Of a stretch of DNA of 64,000 bases, positions 55,117 through 64,000 are shown piece by piece. The notes beneath the pieces were generated by a model. The model was not told the DNA's origin and made no database searches. It saw only the letters and a list, made by a program, of their open reading frames with translations. The stretch is taken from NCBI RefSeq assembly GCF_013778325.1, contig NZ_JACEIB010000001.1:248001-312000 (forward strand), in the 5' to 3' direction. Positions within the stretch are counted from its first letter, which is position 1, and every line of letters starts with the position of its first letter. Position numbers and translations under genes: made by a program. Source of the stretch: Sphingomonas chungangi (GTDB lineage Bacteria; Pseudomonadota; Alphaproteobacteria; Sphingomonadales; Sphingomonadaceae).

Positions 55117-56232
55117 GTGGGCGGAGCAGCGGACGGTATCGGCGACATCCTGACCGGAGGCATCGTCGCGCGCGAGGTGGATCGCGGCGGCGTGGCGAGC
55201 GGAGAGGCGGGGCACGACCCGCACGACGGCGCCGGCGGTGTCTGCCTCAATTGCGGCGCCACGCGCTCCGGGTCCTTCTGCCAGGATTGCGGACAGAGCG
55301 GGCATCTCCACCGCAACATGATGGGCCTCGTCCACGATATCCTGCACGGTGTCTTCCACTTCGAGGGCAAGTTCTGGAACACGCTGCCGATGCTGGCCTG
55401 GCATCCGGGCGACCTGACGCGCCGTTACGTCCATGGCGAGCGCGCCAAGTTCGTGACGCCGATGGCGATGTTCCTTTTCTCGGTCTTCCTGCTGTTCGCG
55501 GCGGTCAACCGGCTGACCATGCCGGACGTATCCGGCGCCGCCGCCGGCATGGCCAAGGCCAAGGTCGAGATGAACAAGGCGGCGCAGCAATCCGTCCAGA
55601 ACCTTGCGAAATTGCAGAAGGATCGCGCCGACAAGCTCGCCGCCGATCCCAAGGCCGACACCACCGACATCGACAAGAAGATCAAGGCCGAGCAGGCTGA
55701 CGTGCAGGCGATGAGCAACGTCGCGGCCCAACTGCCCGGCGCGGTTTCGACCGATGGCGGCCACGGCCTGCTCCACGGCGACGATGCCGAGTGGCACAGC
55801 GACATCCCCTGGCTCGATCGCCAGATCCACGGCGTCAACGAGAATGGCGCGCTCTACGCCTACAAGCTCAAGATGGCGTCCTACAAATATAGCTGGGCGC
55901 TGATCCCGATCTCACTGCCCTTCATCTGGCTGATGTTCTTCTGGCGGCGCGACGTCGGGATGTACGATCATGCCATCTTCGCGATCCACTCGCTGAGCTT
56001 CATGACCCTGCTGGCGGTGGGGTTGATCGGGCTGCACATCGTCGGGATCTCGTCGTCCTGGCTGTGGCTGGCGTGGCTGATCGTGCCGCCCGTCCACATG
56101 TACAAGCACCTGAAACATGCGTACGGCCTCGGCCGCTTCGGCGCGACGTGGCGCACCTTCACTCTGCTCACGATGACGGCGATCACCTGCTCGCTCTTCT
56201 TCGCCTTCCTGCTCTGGCTGGAGGCGGAGTGA
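55117..56232 (+). CDS. DUF3667 membrane protein with zinc ribbon
   Basis: A 371-residue protein: a short N-terminal segment, a zinc ribbon CLNCGATRSGSFCQDCGQ (about 43-60), then the DUF3667 region with LHRNMMGLVHDILHGVFHFEGKFWNTLPMLAWHPGDLTRRY, a first transmembrane helix at about 118-135, a charged linker with coiled coil, and three more helices (about 265-365). Function unknown. GTG 55117 has GAGGGG 6-11 bases upstream; a TTG at 55090 would extend it. Divergent from proA. Confidence 0.85.
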   Translation: MGGAADGIGDILTGGIVAREVDRGGVASGEAGHDPHDGAGGVCLNCGATRSGSFCQDCGQSGHLHRNMMGLVHDILHGVFHFEGKFWNTLPMLAWHPGDLTRRYVHGERAKFVTPMAMFLFSVFLLFAAVNRLTMPDVSGAAAGMAKAKVEMNKAAQQSVQNLAKLQKDRADKLAADPKADTTDIDKKIKAEQADVQAMSNVAAQLPGAVSTDGGHGLLHGDDAEWHSDIPWLDRQIHGVNENGALYAYKLKMASYKYSWALIPISLPFIWLMFFWRRDVGMYDHAIFAIHSLSFMTLLAVGLIGLHIVGISSSWLWLAWLIVPPVHMYKHLKHAYGLGRFGATWRTFTLLTMTAITCSLFFAFLLWLEAE

Positions 56233-56233
56233 G

Positions 56234-56809
56234 CTATTTCGGCAGCGGGACCAGCATTCGGGTGCGCGCGGCATAGGCGTCGTAGTCGGCGGCGCCGAGC
56301 TCCTGGCGGAGGAAGCGCTCCTCCTCCTTCGCCTTCACCGTCATGACGATCGTGAGCACCGCCGCACCGAACAACGCGATCGGGTGGGTCTCGATCAGCG
56401 CATAGCACCAGCCGGCCGCGATGAAGCCCGTGTAGATCGGATGGCGGGCGAGGCGATAGGGGCCGGTGTCGACCACCCTGTGCCCCTCGCGCAGCGTCAG
56501 CATGCCTGACCAGAGCTTGCCGAGATGCACGCGTGCCCACCAGGCGAAGGCGAAGGCCGCGATCTGTCCGGCGAGCAGCAGCCAGTCGATCACGGCCGGG
56601 TTGTGCCAGAGCAGCCAGCCGCTGCGGTGCCACGGATCGGAATGGTTCGCCGCGAAAAGTGCGGTGAAGCCGATCGCGAAACCGGCGAAATAGGCGAGGC
56701 GCTTGGCCCTGGGCGCGGTCGTTGTCGCCTTGGCGACCCACCAGGAAGCTGCCCACCAGCTGGCGATGAACAGCCACCAGGCGATGGTCGCGATGAAGCT
56801 GACGGTCAT
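56234..56809 (-). CDS. isoprenylcysteine-carboxyl-methyltransferase-like membrane protein
   Basis: A 191-residue multi-pass membrane protein of the ICMT/phospholipid-methyltransferase group. The signature GHRVVDTGPYRLARHPIYTGFIAAGW is present, followed by helices and ADYDAYAARTRMLVPLP, the typical SAM-methyltransferase end. Bacterial substrates (lipids or small molecules) are unknown. Four to five transmembrane helices. The start is 16 bp after the stop of the gene upstream; it is convergent with the DUF3667 gene. Confidence 0.86.
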   Translation of the reverse strand: MTVSFIATIAWWLFIASWWAASWWVAKATTTAPRAKRLAYFAGFAIGFTALFAANHSDPWHRSGWLLWHNPAVIDWLLLAGQIAAFAFAWWARVHLGKLWSGMLTLREGHRVVDTGPYRLARHPIYTGFIAAGWCYALIETHPIALFGAAVLTIVMTVKAKEEERFLRQELGAADYDAYAARTRMLVPLPK

Positions 56810-56825
56810 CGCATCAGCCTACCGC

Positions 56826-57386
56826 CTATTCGGCTGGGGCCCAATCGCCATCGGGGGTGGTGCACCACAGATGCGAGCTCGATTCGGTCGGGCCATCGTC
56901 GCTGTTGATCGTGGCGGAGACGTTGCGGCAGGCGTGGGTGCCATAGTCCCGGATGTCGCTCACCACGACATAGCCTTCCTCGCCGGCCTTGTGCCAGCGT
57001 ACCGGCTCGCCGCGATCGAGCGCCTTGCGCGCGGCTCGATCGATGGCGCGCGCCATGCGATCGGAATCGCTCGGTGCTTCGTCGGTGTCGGGCGGCGGAG
57101 CATCCTGCTCGGCGACCATCGGCGGCGGCGGAAGCTGTACAGGCGGGATTTGCGCCTTCGGCGCCGGGGCGATCGGCGCGGGCTTTGCGACGAGGGGCGG
57201 TGAGGCCTGCTGCGCGATGACGCTGCTCTTGTCCGCGCCCAATGTCGGGACGGCATATCTGCCCTTGAACTCGCCTTGCGAGATCCACGCCGCGAGCAGC
57301 CCGATCAGCACGGCTGCGGCGAGCAACCCGCCCAGCCACAACACCCGGCGATCCCGCCCGATCGCGCGCCAGTTCGTCGTAGTCAT
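56826..57386 (-). CDS. hypothetical membrane-anchored protein with C-terminal surface-antigen-like domain
   Basis: The 186-residue protein has a transmembrane anchor (about 14-36), a proline-rich periplasmic linker (about 60-110), and a C-terminal domain with WHKAGEEGYVVVSDIRDYGTHACRNVSATI and SSSHLWCTTPDGDW, whose two Cys and WC...GDW ending recall COG4520-type 17-kDa surface-antigen domains. Family only suggested. ATG 57386. It sits 78 bp after ftsH on the same strand, with no hairpin seen between. Confidence 0.7.
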   Translation of the reverse strand: MTTTNWRAIGRDRRVLWLGGLLAAAVLIGLLAAWISQGEFKGRYAVPTLGADKSSVIAQQASPPLVAKPAPIAPAPKAQIPPVQLPPPPMVAEQDAPPPDTDEAPSDSDRMARAIDRAARKALDRGEPVRWHKAGEEGYVVVSDIRDYGTHACRNVSATINSDDGPTESSSHLWCTTPDGDWAPAE

Positions 57387-57464
57387 CCGCCACGTTCTCC
57401 CGAAACGAAGAGGGCCGGCGCATCGCTGCACCGGCCCCCGGAATGATGCGAGGGATCGAACGCG

Positions 57465-59432
<1,968 letters not shown>

Positions 59433-59459
59433 GTCCGATCCCTAGTAAGGTCGCCCGAT

Positions 59460-59487
59460 TATGTAGGATCGGACGGGTTAATGGCAA
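59460..59487 (-). promoter_or_regulatory. possible promoter of ftsH
   Basis: TTGCCA (59482-59487) and TACATA (59460-59465) on the minus strand are separated by 16 bases, about 28 bases before the ftsH ATG, in the gap after tilS. A housekeeping-type pair; no heat-shock consensus was evident. Confidence 0.35.
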
Positions 59488-59501
59488 TGGAACAACGTCG
59501 A

Positions 59502-60491
59502 TCAGACCGATCGACGGGGCGGAGCGGCGCGGAAGGTCCAGATCGGCCCGCCTTTCGCCAGCACCGGGCCAAGCATGCCGGTGCCTCCGGCGGCCAGCGT
59601 GGCCATCAGCCGATCGAGGCCTGGACCGTCCGGATGCGCATCGAAATGCCCGGAAAACATACGTCGTAACCCCCTGCGAACGATTTCGCGGGGGGCACCG
59701 CCGGGAGTGAGCTCGACTCCCACTTCCGTCACGGAAAGCGCATCGATGAGGAAGCGCCCGGTCAGGGCCTCCAGCGCCTCGTCGGCGTCGCGCAGATGGC
59801 CGGCGCTCGACGAAAATCGAATCGGATCGAGCCAGGGAGTGGCAGCGAGCAGCGCGCGGGCGGCGGTGCGATCGAATCGGTCGCTGTAGTTGGAGGGATC
59901 GCGCGCCGGCTCAATCCCGGCCACCGTGACGATCGCCTCCAGCTCCACCTTGCGCCAGCCGAGCAAGGGGCGGACGAGAAGCGGGCCGGAAGGATCAGTC
60001 TCGTCCAGCGGTCGAACCGGCCGGATGCCGGTGAGACCCGACAGGCCAGCGCCGCGCGACAGGCGCATCAGCATCGTCTCGGCCTGGTCGTCGGCATGGT
60101 GCGCGGTGAGGATGGCGGCGAGGCCTTCGCGACGTGCCCAGTCGCCGAGCGCCGCATAGCGCGCGCGACGGGCCTCGCCTTGCAGTCCGTCGCCGCCGTC
60201 GCGGACCGAGACCTTCATGATCTCATGCGGCACGCCCAGCCATCGGGCCGCCGCACCGGCGGTCTCGGCCTCCGACGCACTGTCGGCGCGCAGTCCGTGA
60301 TCGACCGTCATCGCCTTTACGGGGCCGATCGCAGCCGCGAGCAGCAGCAAGGCGAGGCTGTCCGGTCCGCCCGAGAGGGCGATGCCCGTTCGAAATTCTC
60401 CCTCTGACGGGGGAGGGTCTGGGGAGATCAGCCGTCCTAGATCTCGCTCGAACCGGTCCAGGAGCGCCGGATCAGGCGCCGCACTTGGCAT
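59502..60491 (-). CDS. tilS: tRNA(Ile)-lysidine synthetase TilS
   Basis: Modifies C34 of tRNA-Ile2 to lysidine so it reads AUA. From ATG 60491 it has 329 residues with the PP-loop SGGPDS (40-45), TVDHGLRADSASEAE and HHADDQAETMLMRLSRG. The C-terminal substrate-binding domain is shorter than in E. coli, as in many alphaproteobacteria. Its start lies inside the cpoB end, overlapping by 20 bases in another frame. Confidence 0.94.
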   Translation of the reverse strand: MPSAAPDPALLDRFERDLGRLISPDPPPSEGEFRTGIALSGGPDSLALLLLAAAIGPVKAMTVDHGLRADSASEAETAGAAARWLGVPHEIMKVSVRDGGDGLQGEARRARYAALGDWARREGLAAILTAHHADDQAETMLMRLSRGAGLSGLTGIRPVRPLDETDPSGPLLVRPLLGWRKVELEAIVTVAGIEPARDPSNYSDRFDRTAARALLAATPWLDPIRFSSSAGHLRDADEALEALTGRFLIDALSVTEVGVELTPGGAPREIVRRGLRRMFSGHFDAHPDGPGLDRLMATLAAGGTGMLGPVLAKGGPIWTFRAAPPRRSV

Positions 60492-61461
60492 CCGTCTGCG
60501 CCTGCTTGACGCGCGCCTTGAGCGCCGGCGCGGCTGTGGCGCCATAGACGTCGTCGAACTCGCCATAGGCCTGGCAGGCCTCGGCATTCTTCTTCAGCTG
60601 CTGGAGCGTCTGGCCGAGATAATAGAGGCTGTCGGGCGCCCGCTCGCCGCGCGGGAACTGCTTGTAGCTGGCGTAGAAGGCCTTGGCCGCCTCGCTGAGC
60701 TGGCCGTCGTCGAGATAGGCGCGGCCGAGCAGATTCTGCGCGTAGCTCGCGCGCTTGTGCTTGGGATATTTGGCGGCGACCTGCTTCAGCTGCGTCTCGG
60801 CATCGGCATAGCGCTTCTGCGTCCATAGCGTGTAGCCCAGCATATACTGGTCCTCGGCCGGATCGCCCGTCTTGGTGAGCACGGGCATAGCGGCTGGACC
60901 GGTAGCGGACGGAGGGGCCTGATTGCCGGATTCGTCGCTCATGGTCGGCGCCGGCGTGCCCGACACCGGCTTGCGGCCCTTGGGGCCGAAGGGGGGGGCG
61001 GCGTTGGGATCGGAGGTCGAAACCGTCGCGGCCGGCGGCGGGCCGGCATCCACCATTCCGCCCTGGGCCGGCGAGGGCGGCGCGCCATGGCCTTCCAGCG
61101 CGTTCAGGCGATAATCGGTGTCGCCCTTCATCTTGCTGTAATTCTGCTCCAGCACGTCGAGGCGGTGGCCGTTCTCCTCGGCTTGGTTGGTGAACTGCTG
61201 GACCTGTTGTTCCAACGCCGACACGCGTTGCGACAGATCGCTTACCGCCGAGCTGGCGGGCGAGCCGGCATCGGGCGGGGGCGCTGCCTGCGGCGTGATC
61301 TGCGGATCGAAGTAATCGGGATTGGCGCCTGGGAAGACCTTGCGCTGAACCGCGCGCATCTCATGCTCGAGCTTGTCGACGCGGCCGGGGATCGACTGGT
61401 CCTGGGCGAGCGCGGGCGCGGCGGTGCCGGCGAGGAGAAGGGCGATGAACGCCAGGCGCAT
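60472..61461 (-). CDS. cpoB: Tol-Pal coordinator CpoB (YbgF)
   Basis: Periplasmic protein coordinating Tol-Pal with peptidoglycan synthesis. The 329-residue protein has a signal peptide (MRLAFIALLLAGTAAPALA), a coiled-coil trimerisation region (about 60-115, LSQRVSALEQQVQQFTNQAEENGHRLDVLE), a low-complexity linker and a C-terminal TPR domain (about 205-325; YMLGYTLWTQKRYADAETQLKQVAAKYPKHK). In this genome it is separated from pal. Overlaps the tilS start. Confidence 0.92.
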   Translation of the reverse strand: MRLAFIALLLAGTAAPALAQDQSIPGRVDKLEHEMRAVQRKVFPGANPDYFDPQITPQAAPPPDAGSPASSAVSDLSQRVSALEQQVQQFTNQAEENGHRLDVLEQNYSKMKGDTDYRLNALEGHGAPPSPAQGGMVDAGPPPAATVSTSDPNAAPPFGPKGRKPVSGTPAPTMSDESGNQAPPSATGPAAMPVLTKTGDPAEDQYMLGYTLWTQKRYADAETQLKQVAAKYPKHKRASYAQNLLGRAYLDDGQLSEAAKAFYASYKQFPRGERAPDSLYYLGQTLQQLKKNAEACQAYGEFDDVYGATAAPALKARVKQAQTDAKCGA

Positions 61462-61531
61462 GGGGTTTGATCCTGTGCTGATGGTCGTGACGCATCCTAT
61501 CCGAAATCGCGGCTGTCGCCACGATGAAGCG

Positions 61532-62530
61532 TCAGGGTTGCGGCGTGGTCGTTGTCGTATTGGCGGCGTTGGTAGGCTCGGTGGTAGCACGGAACGCGGC
61601 TGGTACGCTGGTATCCGTCGCGGCCGGCGGCGGTGCGGCGACCGGCCTGCGCGGTGTTGGCTTTGGCGCGCTCGCCATCGCGGGCGGCATGGCGACGGGC
61701 TGGGCCGGGGCCGGGCGTGCGGTCAGCGGGGCCGCCTTGAGGCTGACGTTCGATATGGTATGCGCCGGTTCGCCGAGCGGCGCGACCGGCTGGCCGCCGA
61801 CGGTGACGGCCAGGCCTTCGGGGCGGCCGGTCCTGATCACGGGATCGCCGGCGGTCGGCGGCACGTCCCAATTCTGGCCCTGCTTGAGCACGCCGGTGTA
61901 GAGGCGCGTGCCGGAGGCCTTGTCGGTCACCTCGAACCATGTGTCCTGCGTCGCGGTCAGGCGGACCGCACCACCGATCGGTGCCGCCGGCTTGGGTGCG
62001 GCCTGCCGACCGGGTGGCGGTGAGGCGGGCGAACCGCTCGTGCCGATCGGTTCACCGCCGGCGGCAAGCTGCGCACGCTGGTCGGCGCCCTCGCCGGTCA
62101 GGATGCCGCTGCGCCAGATGCCGTAGCCCGCCACCAGCAGGATCGCGATCGCCAGCGCCACGAAGGCGAGCAGGCGCGGCGGCAGGCGCACGGGATCGGC
62201 AGGTTCATAGGGCTCGTAGGCAATGCGCGGAGAAGCCTGCGCGGCCGCGGCGAACTCGGCGCGGAACTGTTGGCTCGCTTCCATCGGATCGAGGTCGACC
62301 GCGCGCGCGTAGGATTTGACGAAGCCCGCACTGTAGGGAGCGGCCGGAAGGCCTTCGAGCCGGCCCTCCTCGATCTGGACGAGGTGGCGCACGGGAACAC
62401 GCGTCTGCCGGGCGATGTCGTCGAGCGTCTGGCCGCGCGCTTCACGCGCCGCGCGCAGCCGCCCGCCCACCGTCGTCGGCACGTCCGCCGCCGGGGCCTC
62501 CGCCGCCCGCTCGCCCGCTTCGTCCATCAT
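61532..62530 (-). CDS. rodZ: RodZ-family cytoskeletal/HTH membrane protein
   Basis: A 332-residue protein with an N-terminal HTH_25 domain (about 20-90; GGRLRAAREARGQTLDDIARQTRVPVRHLVQIEEG), a transmembrane helix (about 113-133), and a periplasmic domain ending in a DUF4115-type segment (about 195-265, RLTATQDTWFEVTDKASGTRLYTGVLKQGQNW) plus a proline/threonine-rich tail. RodZ links MreB to the elongation machinery. GGGGAG precedes the ATG ATG pair at 62530/62527. Confidence 0.88.
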   Translation of the reverse strand: MMDEAGERAAEAPAADVPTTVGGRLRAAREARGQTLDDIARQTRVPVRHLVQIEEGRLEGLPAAPYSAGFVKSYARAVDLDPMEASQQFRAEFAAAAQASPRIAYEPYEPADPVRLPPRLLAFVALAIAILLVAGYGIWRSGILTGEGADQRAQLAAGGEPIGTSGSPASPPPGRQAAPKPAAPIGGAVRLTATQDTWFEVTDKASGTRLYTGVLKQGQNWDVPPTAGDPVIRTGRPEGLAVTVGGQPVAPLGEPAHTISNVSLKAAPLTARPAPAQPVAMPPAMASAPKPTPRRPVAAPPPAATDTSVPAAFRATTEPTNAANTTTTTPQP

Positions 62531-62685
62531 GTCTCCCCGCTGGGCCACAGCCCCGAAAGCAACGCAGATCAAACCTGAACGATGTTACGCAACAGGCTCG
62601 GCCCAATGTCAAATGCCTGCACGGCGACGATGACAATCCTGCGATCGATCGTGCGAACGGCACGGATGGCCCGAATCGTCATCGC
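62531..62685. other. intergenic region between ptsP and the RodZ gene
   Basis: 155 bp. Upstream of the RodZ ATG are GGGGAGAC and more AT-rich DNA with repeated TGCGATCG-type steps, but no clear promoter, repeat or terminator pair was found. Confidence 0.4.
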
Positions 62686-64000
62686 TCAGTCGAGGGCGAC
62701 GCCGTTTCCGATCGCCCAGGCCTCGATCCGCTGGCGCAGGTCGCGCGGCGCCTCGTCAAGCAGCGTCGGGATGACATCGCGCAGCGCGCCGATATCGAGC
62801 GAGCGGATCATCGCCTTCACCGGCCCGATCGCCGCAGGCGTGATCGACAGCCGGTCGATGCCGAGCCCGAGCAGCGCCATCGCCTCCAGCGGCCGGCCGC
62901 CCATCTCGCCGCACACGCCGACCGGCACGCCTGCCTCGCGGCATGTCCGCGACACCCGCGCGAGGAAGCGCAGGATCGCGGGCGAGAGCCAGTCGTAGCG
63001 ATCGGCCAGCTTGGGATTGCCGCGATCGGCCGCGAACAGGAACTGGGTCAGGTCGTTGGTGCCGATCGACAGGAAATCGAGGCGCGGTAGCAGCTGGTCG
63101 AGCATCTCGGCGAGCGCCGGCACCTCCAGCATCGCGCCGTAGCGCACCGCGCCCGGCCCAAGCTTGCCGCGATCCGCCAGCCACTTGCGCTGCTGCTCGA
63201 CGAGATCGCGCGCCGCCTCATATTCCCACGGCTCCGACACCATCGGAAACATGACGTGGAGCGTGCGACCGGCCGATGCTTCCAGCAGCGCGCGGGCCTG
63301 CGCCTTCATCAGCGCGTCGCGTTCCAGCGCGAGGCGCAGCGCGCGCCAGCCCATCGCCGGATTTTCCTCGCCGCCCGCCTCGTCCTCCGGCCCCTTCATG
63401 TAGGGCAAGGCCTTGTCGCCGCCGATGTCGACGGTGCGGAAGATCACCGGGCGGTCGCCGGCCGCGTCCATCACATCCTTGTAGAGCCGCTGCTGGCGCT
63501 CGCGCTGCGGAAGCGTCGCGGAGACGAGGAACTGGAACTCGGTGCGGAACAGCCCGATGCCGTCGGCACCGGTCGTCTCGAGTGCGGCCACGTCGTCGCG
63601 CAGGCCGGCATTCATCATCAGTTGCACCCGCACGCCATCCTTGGACAGCGCCGGCTGGTCTCGTAGCGCGGCGAATTCGGCGCGGCGCCTTTGCGTGACC
63701 GAGAGCTTGGCCTCGAACGCCTCTTCCATCGTGGCGGTAGGCCTAACCACGACACGTTGCTGGCTGGTGTCCAGCAGCAGCAGGTCGCCTTCCGCGACCA
63801 TGTGGCGTACATCCTTGGTGCGCCCCATCACGGGCACGCCCATCGCGCGCGCGACAATGGTGACGTGCGCCGTGAGCGAGCCTTCCTCCAGCACCACGCC
63901 CTTCAGGCGGCGGCGATCATATTCGAGCAGTTCGGCGGGGCCGAGGTTGCGCGCGATCAGGATCGAATCCTGCCGCAGCCCCATCTGCGCCGCGGTGCCG
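62686..64000 (-). CDS. ptsP: phosphoenolpyruvate-protein phosphotransferase PtsP, 3' part
   Basis: EI-type enzyme of the nitrogen PTS, cut by the right edge; the visible 437 codons contain the C-terminal two-thirds. The phosphohistidine is in LTAHVTIVARAMGVPVMG, followed by the TIM-barrel PEP-binding domain with DGIGLFRTEFQFL, FRTVDIGGDKALPYM, FLSIGTNDLTQF, and the active-site Cys in VCGEMGG. The N-terminal GAF domain would lie beyond position 64000. The EIIA-Ntr partner is not in the window. Confidence 0.93.
   Translation of the reverse strand, partial: GTAAQMGLRQDSILIARNLGPAELLEYDRRRLKGVVLEEGSLTAHVTIVARAMGVPVMGRTKDVRHMVAEGDLLLLDTSQQRVVVRPTATMEEAFEAKLSVTQRRRAEFAALRDQPALSKDGVRVQLMMNAGLRDDVAALETTGADGIGLFRTEFQFLVSATLPQRERQQRLYKDVMDAAGDRPVIFRTVDIGGDKALPYMKGPEDEAGGEENPAMGWRALRLALERDALMKAQARALLEASAGRTLHVMFPMVSEPWEYEAARDLVEQQRKWLADRGKLGPGAVRYGAMLEVPALAEMLDQLLPRLDFLSIGTNDLTQFLFAADRGNPKLADRYDWLSPAILRFLARVSRTCREAGVPVGVCGEMGGRPLEAMALLGLGIDRLSITPAAIGPVKAMIRSLDIGALRDVIPTLLDEAPRDLRQRIEAWAIGNGVALD

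Overview
The window is GC-rich bacterial DNA with dense, short-spaced genes and no rRNA, tRNA, CRISPR or complete insertion sequence that I could see. The gene content and order point to an alphaproteobacterium of the Sphingomonadales (Sphingomonas-like): DUF2093, DUF1244 and GapR/DUF2312 proteins, a yebC-ruvC-ruvA...ruvB...ybgC-tolQRAB-pal...cpoB-tilS-ftsH axis, a large plug-type TonB-dependent receptor, and sphingomonad-style REP palindromes carrying a TTCGACAGGCTCA core. This assignment is inference from families and context, not from a database search.

Region by region. 0.1-2.5 kb: glutathione-dependent formaldehyde oxidation (class III alcohol dehydrogenase, a VOC protein, S-formylglutathione hydrolase). 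2.5-11.6 kb: housekeeping genes (rpmB, tadA, a CorC/HlyC-type membrane protein, purD and xseA with overlapping divergent starts, an M23 lipoprotein) broken up by palindromic repeats. 11.8-21.3 kb: a TonB-dependent receptor closed by a strong terminator, followed by a tight run of four TPR-containing enzymes: a sulfotransferase, an AspH-type hydroxylase, a 2OG-Fe(II) oxygenase and a second sulfotransferase. I consider this the most interesting locus. 21.3-35 kb: clpB, DUF1003, an M16 double-domain protease, purK-purE, gpmA, an M14 carboxypeptidase, rpmJ, pyk, and DUF1244 and GapR proteins.

35.2-61.5 kb follows the conserved alphaproteobacterial ruv-tol-pal-cpoB-tilS-ftsH backbone, but accessory blocks are inserted in it: Sel1, beta/gamma-crystallin and a secreted protein between ruvA and ruvB; a membrane-protein/XRE-regulator module and an M24 peptidase between ruvB and ybgC; and about 14 kb between pal and cpoB (S1/P1 nuclease, isoaspartyl peptidase, ispG with an orphan ExbD-like domain, PEP-mutase-like enzyme, and a translationally coupled proA-nadD-rsfS-rlmH-envC operon). 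The last of these, an EnvC-like gene, appears to carry both a REP insertion at its signal peptide and a frameshift in a CG run. 61.5-64 kb: a RodZ-like protein and the 3' part of ptsP, which runs off the right edge.

Functionally, the Tol-Pal, CpoB, RodZ, EnvC-like and M23 genes form an envelope/division set; FtsH and ClpB cover protein quality control; the ruv genes, xseA and GapR serve chromosome maintenance. The sulfotransferase-hydroxylase cluster next to the TonB-dependent receptor has no assigned pathway and could be a post-translational or small-molecule modification system.
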